Of a stretch of DNA of 64,000 nt, positions 34,740 through 42,504 are shown piece by piece. Each line of letters begins with the position of its first letter. The stretch's first letter is position 1. Source of the stretch: Limobrevibacterium gyesilva (GTDB lineage Bacteria; Pseudomonadota; Alphaproteobacteria; Acetobacterales; Acetobacteraceae); assembly GCF_025989185.1 (NCBI RefSeq), contig NZ_JAPDNT010000027.1, positions 1 to 64,000 of the forward strand, written 5' to 3'. Below the pieces are notes generated by a model. The model saw nothing but the letters and a program-made list of their open reading frames with translations, ran no database searches and was not told where the DNA came from. Position numbers and translations under genes: made by a program.

Positions 34740-35027
34740 ATGACCGAGAAAGCCATCCCGCTCTGGGAAGTGTTCATCCGCAGCCGCAACGGCCTGGCGC
34801 ACCGCCATGTCGGCTCGGTGCATGCCGCGGACGCCACCATGGCGCTGCAGGCCGCGCGCGACGTCTACACCCGCCGCGGCGAGGGCCTGTCGGTGTGGGT
34901 GGTGCCCTCCAGCGCCATCACCGCTTCCGACCCGGCGGAGAAGGGCATGATGTTCGAGCCGACGGGCACCAAGATCTACCGCCACCCGACCTTTTACGAC
35001 GTGCCCGAGGAAGTAGGGCACATGTAA
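34740..35027 (+). CDS. paaB: Phenylacetyl-CoA epoxidase subunit PaaB
   Basis: Small bridging subunit of the epoxidase complex, 95 residues. Characteristic WEVFIRSRNGLAHRHVGSVHAADATMALQAARDVYTRR and the C-terminal YRHPTFYDVPEEVGHM. It is 2 bp after paaA, and its TAA overlaps the paaC ATG by one base. Length matches the family. Confidence 0.96.
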   Translation: MTEKAIPLWEVFIRSRNGLAHRHVGSVHAADATMALQAARDVYTRRGEGLSVWVVPSSAITASDPAEKGMMFEPTGTKIYRHPTFYDVPEEVGHM

Positions 35028-35797
35028 TGGCCACCACCTCCATCCAGGTGGCGGAAACCCCGCTGGTGCGTCTTGCGCTGCAACGCGCCGACGACGCGCT
35101 GGTGCTGGGCCACCGCCTGTCCGAGTGGTGTGGCCACGCCCCGGTGCTGGAGGAGGACATCGCGCTCGCGAACCTCGCACTCGACCTGATCGGGCAGGCG
35201 CGGGAACTCTACGCCCTCGCCGGTGAGGCCGAGGGCGCCGGCCATGACGAGGACCAACTCGCCTATCTGCGCAACGAGCGCGCCTATCGCAACCTGCTGT
35301 TGCTGGAACAGCCGAACGGCGACTTCGCGCTCACCATCGCCCGCCAGTTCCTCTACGCCGCCTTCATCGACCCCTGGTGGCGCGCCACCCTGCACGCGAC
35401 CCATCCCGGCCTCGCCGCCATCGCGGCCAAGGCGGAGAAAGAGACGGCCTACCATCTGCGCCACTCGGCGGAATGGCTGATCCGCCTGGGCGACGGCACC
35501 CCCGAAAGCCATCGCCGCGCCCAGGAGGCGCTGGACCGGCTGTGGCCCTACACCGGCGAGATGTTCGAGCCCGCGGAGGCGACCCTGGTTGCCGACGGGG
35601 TCTGCGCCGATCCCCCTGGCCTGCGCGAGACCTGGAACGCGACCGTCGATGCGGTCCTGGCCCAGGCGACGTTGCAGCGGCCGAAGGACGGCTGGATGCA
35701 GACCGGCGGCCGCGCCGGGCGCCATACCGAACATCTCGGCCCGCTGCTGGCGGAGCTGCAATACATGCAGCGGGTCCTTCCCGGTGCAGTATGGTGA
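35027..35797 (+). CDS. paaC: Phenylacetyl-CoA epoxidase structural subunit PaaC
   Basis: Ferritin-fold partner of PaaA, 256 residues, needed for complex assembly. Visible are ADDALVLGHRLSEWCGHAPVLEEDIALANLALDLIGQAR, DEDQLAYLRNERAYRN and TAYHLRHSAEW. Ends HTEHLGPLLAELQYMQRVLPG, the family tail. Starts at ATG 35027, sharing one base with the paaB stop. Confidence 0.96.
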   Translation: MATTSIQVAETPLVRLALQRADDALVLGHRLSEWCGHAPVLEEDIALANLALDLIGQARELYALAGEAEGAGHDEDQLAYLRNERAYRNLLLLEQPNGDFALTIARQFLYAAFIDPWWRATLHATHPGLAAIAAKAEKETAYHLRHSAEWLIRLGDGTPESHRRAQEALDRLWPYTGEMFEPAEATLVADGVCADPPGLRETWNATVDAVLAQATLQRPKDGWMQTGGRAGRHTEHLGPLLAELQYMQRVLPGAVW

Positions 35798-36285
35798 TGA
35801 CGAATAACAATCTGCGGCAGCGCGCCTGGGATGCGGCGGCCGCGGTCGTCGATCCCGAGATCCCGGTGCTGACCATCGCCGACCTGGGCGTGCTGCGCGA
35901 CGTGGCGGTGACGCCGGACGGCGTGGAGGTGGCGATCACGCCCACCTACACCGGCTGCCCGGCCATGAACATGATCACGCTGGAGATCGAGCTGGCGCTG
36001 GACCGCGCCGGCATCCGGCCCGCCCGGGTGAAGACCATCCTGTCGCCGGCCTGGACCACCGACTGGATGACCGAGGACGGGCGCCGCAAGCTGCGCGAAT
36101 ACGGCATCGCCCCGCCGCCCGCCGCCGCTTCCCGCCGGGCGCTGTTCGGCGCCGACAGCGCCGCCTGCCCGCATTGCGGCTCGGCGGATACCGAGAAGCT
36201 GTCGGAGTTCGGCTCCACCGCCTGCAAGGCGCTGTGGCGCTGCCGTGCCTGTCGCGAGCCCTTCGATCAGTTCAAGTGCCATTGA
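35791..36285 (+). CDS. paaD: PaaD, iron-sulfur assembly factor for the phenylacetyl-CoA epoxidase
   Basis: MIP18/DUF59-type protein with a C-terminal zinc ribbon, about 164 residues. The N-terminal domain shows DPEIPVLTIADLGVLRD and TPTYTGCPAMNMI; the ribbon is CPHCGS ... CKALWRCRAC. PaaD is thought to mature the Fe-S centre of PaaE. ATGs at 35791 and 35797 both fit; the second overlaps the paaC stop (TGATG) and would give a product two residues shorter. Confidence 0.93.
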   Translation: MVMTNNNLRQRAWDAAAAVVDPEIPVLTIADLGVLRDVAVTPDGVEVAITPTYTGCPAMNMITLEIELALDRAGIRPARVKTILSPAWTTDWMTEDGRRKLREYGIAPPPAAASRRALFGADSAACPHCGSADTEKLSEFGSTACKALWRCRACREPFDQFKCH

Positions 36286-36287
36286 CC

Positions 36288-37379
36288 ATGCCCGAAACCG
36301 TCGCCGCCACGCATTTCCACCCGCTGCGCGTCGCCGACGTGCGCCGCGAGACGCCGGACACGGTGTCGATCGCCTTCGACGTGCCCTCGGCGCTGCGCGA
36401 CGCGTTCAGCTACGCCCCCGGCCAGTACCTGACCCTGCGCACGCGGCTCGGCGGCGAGGAGGTGCGGCGGTCCTATTCCATCTGCGCCGGGCTCGACGAC
36501 AACGAATTGCGTGTGGCCATCAAGCGCGTGCCGCAGGGCGCGTTCTCGCAGCACGCCAACACCGCGCTGCGGGCCGGCGACACCATCGACGTGATGCCGC
36601 CCGCCGGCCGGTTCGGAACGGCGATCGCGCCGGGCCTGGCGCGGGTGCATGTCGCCGTCGCCGCCGGGTCCGGCATCACGCCGATCCTGTCCATCATGAA
36701 GACGGTGCTGACCCGCGAGCCCGCCAGCCGCTTCATCCTGTTCTATGGCAGCCGCTCCACCGCGCAGATCATCTTCCGTGAGGCGCTGGAGGACCTGAAG
36801 GACCGCTTCCTCGACCGGCTCTCGGTGTTCCATGTGCTATCGCGCGAGGAGCAGGACATCGCCGTGCTCAGCGGCCGGCTGGATGGCGAGAAGCTGCGCG
36901 CCCTGCTGCCCACGGTTGTGGCGCCGCCCGCCATCGATCACGCTTTCGTCTGCGGCCCCGCCGGCATGATCGACGACGTGTCGGCCACGCTGCAGGCGCT
37001 CGGCGTGCAGCCGGCGCGCATCCATGTCGAGCGTTTCACCCCGGCGGGCGGCGCCATCCCCGCGCCCCGCCCGGTGCCGGTCGCCGCCGACGCCCCGGCC
37101 TTCGCCACCGCCACCGTCATCCATGACGGCAAGGCCACCGACATTCCGCTGGCCGAGGGCGAGGCGATCCTGGATGCGGCCATGCGCGCCGGCCTCGACC
37201 TTCCCTGGTCCTGCCGCGGCGGCATGTGCAGCACCTGCCGCGCCAAGCTGCAGGAAGGCGAAGTGGCCATGGACCAGAACTTCGCCCTGGAGCCGTGGGA
37301 AACCGATGCCGGCTACATCCTGACCTGCCAGTCGCACCCCACCACGAAGCACGTCACCGTCGACTACGACCACGTGTGA
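36288..37379 (+). CDS. paaE: Phenylacetyl-CoA epoxidase reductase PaaE
   Basis: NADPH-dependent reductase of 363 residues feeding electrons to PaaA. FAD domain has RRSYSICAGLD; the nicotinamide domain AAGSGITPILSIMKTVL and FVCGPAGMIDDV; the C-terminal plant-type [2Fe-2S] ferredoxin domain (about 275-363) has LPWSCRGGMCSTCRAK and a later Cys in YILTCQSHP. Start ATG 36288 lies 2 bp after paaD. No paaZ follows. Confidence 0.96.
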   Translation: MPETVAATHFHPLRVADVRRETPDTVSIAFDVPSALRDAFSYAPGQYLTLRTRLGGEEVRRSYSICAGLDDNELRVAIKRVPQGAFSQHANTALRAGDTIDVMPPAGRFGTAIAPGLARVHVAVAAGSGITPILSIMKTVLTREPASRFILFYGSRSTAQIIFREALEDLKDRFLDRLSVFHVLSREEQDIAVLSGRLDGEKLRALLPTVVAPPAIDHAFVCGPAGMIDDVSATLQALGVQPARIHVERFTPAGGAIPAPRPVPVAADAPAFATATVIHDGKATDIPLAEGEAILDAAMRAGLDLPWSCRGGMCSTCRAKLQEGEVAMDQNFALEPWETDAGYILTCQSHPTTKHVTVDYDHV

Positions 37380-37441
37380 CACACGGCTTTCGGCGCCGCT
37401 GACATTTTCGTTTTCGGCTGCCCGCGTCGCGCCGCGCCCGC

Positions 37442-37447
37442 TACAAT
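37442..37447 (+). promoter_or_regulatory. Candidate -10 element upstream of the 37475 gene
   Basis: TACAAT 28 bp before the ATG in the 95 bp gap after paaE is a good -10, but no clear -35 sits at 16-18 bp. The same gap shows no strong terminator for paaABCDE. Confidence 0.3.
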
Positions 37448-37474
37448 CGGGTCCGTCACGATCCGGGGGCTGTC

Positions 37475-38962
37475 ATGTCGCGCGCAGCGAGGCTTCACTA
37501 CACGGTCATCGCGCTGGGCCTGCTGGCGGCTCCGGCCGCGCGGGCCGAGGTCACCGCCGACCAGGCCCAATCCCTGGAGCAACAGATCCGGGTCTGGTTC
37601 GCCGGCCTCGCCGGCCCCGCGATCGACGCGAATGCGCTGCCGCTGCGCCTGACCCCGGACGGCGACAGCTTCCGGGTTGAATTCGGGCCGCTTCCTATCC
37701 CCGGCGTCGCCATCACCGGCGGCCCGGTGACGGCCTCTGCCAAGCCATTGGATGGGGGGCGCTGGTCGATCTACGACATGCGCCTTCCCTCGCCGATGAA
37801 GACGACCATGAGCGGCATCAAGCTGGACTCCGTCGCCGCGATCCCCACCGCTTTCACCATGACGATCGCCGAGCAGGAGATGCACGCGATTCTTGACCCG
37901 GGGCTGGCGACGACCTCCAGCTACGACGGCAAGCTGAGCGGGTTCTCGCAGGTCGTCGAAGGCCCGCTGGGAACCCAGACGACGAAGATCGATCGCGTCA
38001 CGTTCCACAACACTTGGCACCCCACGGACGGCGCGCGCCAGACCGTGCTGAGCGAAACGACGCTCGAGGGCTATTCGAGCGTGCAGCCGATGAAGGAGGT
38101 CGGGACCCTCACCATCACCGCCGACCGCATCCGCTCCAGCGCCGGGATCGAACAGGCGGATTTCGGCCAGCTCGGCCGGTTGATCCGCACCGCCGCCTCG
38201 TTGGCCGCCGACGTGCAGGCGGGCGCCAACCCATCGGGCAAGCAGCCGGATGCCGCCAACCCGACCCCGGCCCAGCGCGAAGCGATGCGCGCGATGGTGG
38301 TGGCGATGGCCAGCCTGGCCGCGAGCATGGACGGCGAGCAGGTCCTGGAGGGCCTGCGCGTGCAGGCAGGCGACCACGGTGGGCGCATCGCCGAACTGGT
38401 CATCGGCGGCGGCTTCGCGGCGCCGGACGGCAAGGCGGACCTGCACATGAAGATCGCGATGACCGGCCTTGAGTCGCCCGACATCCCGCCCGGCGCCTTC
38501 CGCGCGTTCCTGCCCCGCCATATCGCCCTCGCGCCGCGGGTCTCCGGCATCTCAAAGGAAGACCTCGTGCGCTTCCTGCTGAAGGCCATCGACGACGCCG
38601 GCCAGGGCACCATGGATGCCGAGGCCGAGGCGCTGGCGCTGCTGGCCGACGGCCCGCTGACGCTCGGGCTCGACGGCCTCGCCATCGATCTCGGCACCAC
38701 GAAGGTGACCGGAGCGGGCGAGCTGGAAGTGACCTCGCCCGCCGAGATCACCGGCGCCGCGGAATTGCGCGCCAGCGGGCTGGACACGCTGATCGAGCGC
38801 GCGAGCAAGATGCAGGAGACGAAGACGGCGGTGCCCGTCCTGCTGCTCCTGAAAGGGATCGGCCGCCAGGACGGCAAGGAAGTGGTCTGGAAGATCGCCT
38901 ACGAGGACAACAAGGTGACGGTGAACGGCACCGACATGTCCGCCCTGGTGCCTGGCCGGTAG
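37475..38962 (+). CDS. Exported protein of unknown function (495 residues)
   Basis: I do not recognise a specific family. It has an N-terminal signal peptide ([21 protein letters not shown], cleavage after ARA), so the mature chain should be periplasmic or outer-membrane associated. The rest is beta-rich with long AsmA/DUF2125-like repeats of polar and hydrophobic residues (for example [21 protein letters not shown]), and a middle Ala-rich helix (about 230-285). It has its own candidate promoter and is convergent with the thioredoxin-like gene. Confidence 0.75.
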   Translation: MSRAARLHYTVIALGLLAAPAARAEVTADQAQSLEQQIRVWFAGLAGPAIDANALPLRLTPDGDSFRVEFGPLPIPGVAITGGPVTASAKPLDGGRWSIYDMRLPSPMKTTMSGIKLDSVAAIPTAFTMTIAEQEMHAILDPGLATTSSYDGKLSGFSQVVEGPLGTQTTKIDRVTFHNTWHPTDGARQTVLSETTLEGYSSVQPMKEVGTLTITADRIRSSAGIEQADFGQLGRLIRTAASLAADVQAGANPSGKQPDAANPTPAQREAMRAMVVAMASLAASMDGEQVLEGLRVQAGDHGGRIAELVIGGGFAAPDGKADLHMKIAMTGLESPDIPPGAFRAFLPRHIALAPRVSGISKEDLVRFLLKAIDDAGQGTMDAEAEALALLADGPLTLGLDGLAIDLGTTKVTGAGELEVTSPAEITGAAELRASGLDTLIERASKMQETKTAVPVLLLLKGIGRQDGKEVVWKIAYEDNKVTVNGTDMSALVPGR

Positions 38963-38975
38963 CGCCCGGGCGCGC

Positions 38976-39581
38976 TTATCCGACCAGACGCCGGATCTCT
39001 GCCAGGGAGGCCTCGCTGGCCCAGTCCACGGCGCCCTCCAGCCGGCCGCGTTCGCGCCCCTGGCGGTCGATGATCAGCGTGGTCGGCAGGCCGCGGGCGT
39101 TCCAGGCGCGGCCCGCTTCGCCCTTCGGGTCCAGCCAGACCGGCAGCGCGTCGATGCCGTGCGCGGCGTAGAATTTGCGCACCACCGGCGCGCCGCCGCG
39201 ATCGGAGGACAGCGGCAGCACCACGATGTTCTCGCCGGCCAGCTTGCGCGCCATGTCCTGCAAGGCGGGCATCTCGGCCACGCACGGCACGCACCAGGTG
39301 GCCCAGAGGTTGATCACCAGGCCCTTGCCCGCGAAGTCGGCAATGCCGTGCGGGTTGCCGTCGGCGTCCAGGAAGGCGGCCTCGGCCGGCGGGCGCGGCG
39401 GGTCGGTCGGGATCAGGGCCGACATGGCCTGCAGGCGCACGAGCGGCTCGCCGGCGGCGGGCACGATCGGGGTCGCGATGGGCGGTGCCGCCGGTTTGCG
39501 CCAGAGCGTGACCGCGGCTACGGTCCCGGCCGCCAGCGTCCCGGCTGCCGCCAGGACGGCGCGGCGTGTGATGATCTTCAT
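38976..39581 (-). CDS. TlpA-like thioredoxin-family protein, membrane anchored
   Basis: Protein of 201 residues with an N-terminal signal/anchor ([20 protein letters not shown]) and a periplasmic thioredoxin domain with the active site W96-C97-V-P-C100 ([18 protein letters not shown]). Such TlpA/ResA proteins reduce disulfides in cytochrome maturation or copper delivery. The twin Arg at residues 6-7 may mark Tat export. Its start is 15 bp from the divergent argH start. Confidence 0.9.
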   Translation of the reverse strand: MKIITRRAVLAAAGTLAAGTVAAVTLWRKPAAPPIATPIVPAAGEPLVRLQAMSALIPTDPPRPPAEAAFLDADGNPHGIADFAGKGLVINLWATWCVPCVAEMPALQDMARKLAGENIVVLPLSSDRGGAPVVRKFYAAHGIDALPVWLDPKGEAGRAWNARGLPTTLIIDRQGRERGRLEGAVDWASEASLAEIRRLVG

Positions 39582-39596
39582 GATGGAACGCCTCTC

Positions 39597-41006
39597 GTGA
39601 GCGAAACCCCGAAGCTGCGCAATACCGATGCCAACATGCAGTGGGGCGGCCGCTTCGCCGCCGGCCCCTCGGTGGTGATGCAGGAGATAAATGCCTCGAT
39701 CGGGTTCGACCGCAAGATGTGGCGCCAGGACATCCGCGGTTCGCTCGCGCATGCCGCCATGCTCGCGAAGCTGGGCATCATCACGGCCCAGGACGAAACC
39801 GGCATCCGCAGCGGGCTGGAGGCGATCGCCGCCGAGATCGATGCCGGGCGCTTCCCGTTCGAGGAGACGCTCGAAGACATCCACATGAACATCGAGGCGC
39901 GGCTGACCGAGCGCATCGGCGAGGCCGGCAAGCGCCTGCACACGGGGCGCTCGCGCAACGACCAGGTGGCGACCGATTTCCGGCTGTGGGTGCGCGACGC
40001 GATCGACGGGCTCGATGCCCAAATCGCCGACGTGATGCGCGCCCTGGCGGACCGTGCCGCCGACCATGCCGCCGACCCGATGCCAGGCTTCACCCATTTG
40101 CAGACGGCCCAGCCCGTGACCTTCGGCCACCATCTGCTGGCCTATGTGGAAATGCTGGCGCGCGATCGCGGCCGGCTGGCCGATTGCCGGCGGCGGCTGA
40201 ACGAATCCCCGCTCGGTTCGGCGGCGCTGGCCGGGACTTCGTTCCCGCTCGACCGCGACATGACCGCCCGGCTGATGGGCTTCGACCGGCCCACCGCCAA
40301 TTCGCTGGATGCCGTGTCGGATCGCGACTTCGCGCTGGAATTCCTCGCCGCCGCCGCGATCTCGGCCATGCACCTGTCGCGCTTCGCCGAGGAGATCGTG
40401 ATCTGGTGCAGCGCGCCGTTCCGCTTCATTCGGCTCAGCGACGCCTTCACCACCGGCAGCTCGATCATGCCGCAGAAGCGCAACCCCGACGCCGCCGAGC
40501 TGGTGCGCGCCAAGACCGGCCGCGTCAACGGCGCGCTGGTCGCCCTGCTGACGGTGATGAAGGGCCTGCCGCTGGCCTATGCGAAGGACATGCAGGAAGA
40601 CAAGGAGCCGGTGTTCGACGCCGCCGACGCCTGGGCACTGTCCCTGGCCGCCATCGCCGGGATGGTGCGCGACATGACGCCGGACACCGCGCGCATGCGC
40701 GAATTCGCCGGCTCCGGCTTCGCCACCGCCACCGATCTCGCGGACTGGCTGGTGCGGGTGCTGCGGCTGCCGTTCCGCACCGCGCATCACGTCACCGGCC
40801 GGCTGGTGGCCAAGGCCGAGGCGCGCGGCGTCGATCTCGCCGGGCTGACGCTGGCGGAGATGCAGGCCGAGGAGCCGGGGATCACCGCAGACATCTTCGG
40901 GGTGCTGACGGTGGAGGCCTCGGTGGCCTCGCGCACCAGCTATGGCGGCACCGCGCCCGCCAACGTGGCGCAGCAGGCCGCGCGCTGGCAGGCGGCCCTG
41001 GGATGA
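39597..41006 (+). CDS. argH: Argininosuccinate lyase
   Basis: Cleaves argininosuccinate to arginine and fumarate, the last step of arginine synthesis. Of 469 residues, with [42 protein letters not shown] and the lyase signature [12 protein letters not shown]. Start GTG 39597 (VSETPKLRN) gives a normal length; ATG 39636 (MQWGGRF) is an alternative. The TGA overlaps the lptM ATG. argG lies about 10 kb away on the other strand. Confidence 0.96.
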   Translation: MSETPKLRNTDANMQWGGRFAAGPSVVMQEINASIGFDRKMWRQDIRGSLAHAAMLAKLGIITAQDETGIRSGLEAIAAEIDAGRFPFEETLEDIHMNIEARLTERIGEAGKRLHTGRSRNDQVATDFRLWVRDAIDGLDAQIADVMRALADRAADHAADPMPGFTHLQTAQPVTFGHHLLAYVEMLARDRGRLADCRRRLNESPLGSAALAGTSFPLDRDMTARLMGFDRPTANSLDAVSDRDFALEFLAAAAISAMHLSRFAEEIVIWCSAPFRFIRLSDAFTTGSSIMPQKRNPDAAELVRAKTGRVNGALVALLTVMKGLPLAYAKDMQEDKEPVFDAADAWALSLAAIAGMVRDMTPDTARMREFAGSGFATATDLADWLVRVLRLPFRTAHHVTGRLVAKAEARGVDLAGLTLAEMQAEEPGITADIFGVLTVEASVASRTSYGGTAPANVAQQAARWQAALG

Positions 41007-41131
41007 GGGCACTGCTGCTCGCGTTCATGCTCGCCACGCTGGCGCTGTCCGCCTGCGGCAAGCGGGGGCCGCCGTCGCCGCCGGGGCCGCCGGACCAGGT
41101 GATCTATCCGAAAACATATCCGCAGCGCTGA
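41003..41131 (+). CDS. lptM: Small lipoprotein, LptM-like
   Basis: A 42-residue lipoprotein, too small for most gene finders. The signal ends in lipobox LSAC with lipidated C18, followed by [20 protein letters not shown]. This matches LptM (YifL), which helps oxidise the LptD outer-membrane LPS translocon and typically lies between argH and lysA, as here. ATG overlaps the argH stop (ATGA). Confidence 0.85.
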   Translation: MRALLLAFMLATLALSACGKRGPPSPPGPPDQVIYPKTYPQR

Positions 41132-41171
41132 AATACTGGCGAAGGGGGCGGGCCGGCCCTACTTTACGCCA

Positions 41172-42494
41172 ATGTCCGTCACCGCCCTCGCACCAAGCGA
41201 CGCCGAACCCGATGTCGCCGAGCTGATCGCAGCCCGGCCGCATCTGTCCATGAACGCCCTGGATGGGTTGACCCTCGAAGGCGTTCCGCTCAACCGCATC
41301 GCCGACGTGCTGGGCACGCCGGCCTGGGTGTATTCGGCCGGCACCATGCGGGCGCGGCTGGCGGAGTTCACCGCCGCGCTGGCGGGGCTCGACGCCCAGG
41401 TCCATTACGCCGTGAAAGCGAACGACCATCTCGCGGTGCTGCGCATCTTCGCTGGCGCCGGCGCCGGGGCCGACGTGGTCAGCGAGGGCGAGCTGCGCCG
41501 CGCCCGTGTGGCCGGCATCGCCCCCGCGCACATCGTGTTCTCCGGCGTGGGCAAGACCGAGCGCGAGATCCGCCTCGCGCTGGCCGAGGGCATCGCCCAG
41601 CTCAACGTCGAGAGCCCGGCGGAGCTGGAGATGATCTCCGCCATCGCCTCCGGCATGGACCGCGTTGCCCGCGTGGCCCTGCGCATCAACCCCGATGTCG
41701 ATGCCGGCACGCACGCCAAGATCACCACCGGCAAGGCCGAGAACAAGTTCGGCATCCCCTATGCCGATGCCGCGGCGCTGTACGCGCATGCCGCCGGCCT
41801 GCCGGGGGTCGAGCCGGTGGGGCTCGCGCTGCATATCGGCAGCCAGATCCTCTCGATCGCCCCCTACCGCGCCGCCTATGGCCGCGCCGCCGAGCTGGTG
41901 CGGGCGCTGCGGGCCCAGGGCAACACGGTCACGCATATGGATTGCGGCGGCGGCCTTGGCATCGGCTATCGCGACGACCCCGGCGCGTCGCCCGCCGCTT
42001 TCGCCGGCGCCTTGCGCGCGGCCTTCGGCGGCATGGACCTGAAGCTGATGACCGAGCCGGGGCGCTGGCTGGTGGGGCCGGCCGGCGTGCTGCTTGCCTC
42101 CGTCATCCTGGTCAAGGGCAGCGAGCGGTTCGTGGTGCTGGATGCGGCGATGAACGACCTGGTGCGGCCGGCGATGTACGACGCCTGGCACGGCATCGTG
42201 CCGCTGGCGGCCGGCAACGCCGTCGGCCCCGCCGGGCCGGTCGACATCGTCGGCCCGGTCTGCGAGACCGGCGACACCTTCGCCCGCAACCGCATGCTGC
42301 CGGCCTTGTCCGCCGGCGCCCGCGTCGCCATTCTCGATGCCGGCGCCTATGGGGCGGTGATGAGCTCCACCTACAACGCCCGGCCGCAGGCGCCGATCGC
42401 GCTGATCGACGGCGACCGCTGGGCGGTGATCCGTGACCGGCAGTTGCAGACCGAATTGTGGGCCGGAGAACGGATTCCCGAATTCCTGGAATGA
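41172..42494 (+). CDS. lysA: Diaminopimelate decarboxylase
   Basis: PLP enzyme that decarboxylates meso-diaminopimelate to lysine, 440 residues. PLP lysine is K82 in VHYAVKANDHLAVL; other blocks are GAGADVVSEGEL, HIGSQI, DCGGGLGI, TEPGRW and the C-terminal GPVCETGDTFARNR with the catalytic Cys and GAYGAVMSSTYNARP. A 40 bp gap separates it from lptM. The DUF4175 gene follows 10 bp downstream. Confidence 0.97.
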   Translation: MSVTALAPSDAEPDVAELIAARPHLSMNALDGLTLEGVPLNRIADVLGTPAWVYSAGTMRARLAEFTAALAGLDAQVHYAVKANDHLAVLRIFAGAGAGADVVSEGELRRARVAGIAPAHIVFSGVGKTEREIRLALAEGIAQLNVESPAELEMISAIASGMDRVARVALRINPDVDAGTHAKITTGKAENKFGIPYADAAALYAHAAGLPGVEPVGLALHIGSQILSIAPYRAAYGRAAELVRALRAQGNTVTHMDCGGGLGIGYRDDPGASPAAFAGALRAAFGGMDLKLMTEPGRWLVGPAGVLLASVILVKGSERFVVLDAAMNDLVRPAMYDAWHGIVPLAAGNAVGPAGPVDIVGPVCETGDTFARNRMLPALSAGARVAILDAGAYGAVMSSTYNARPQAPIALIDGDRWAVIRDRQLQTELWAGERIPEFLE

Positions 42495-42504
42495 GCGGGG
42501 TGCG

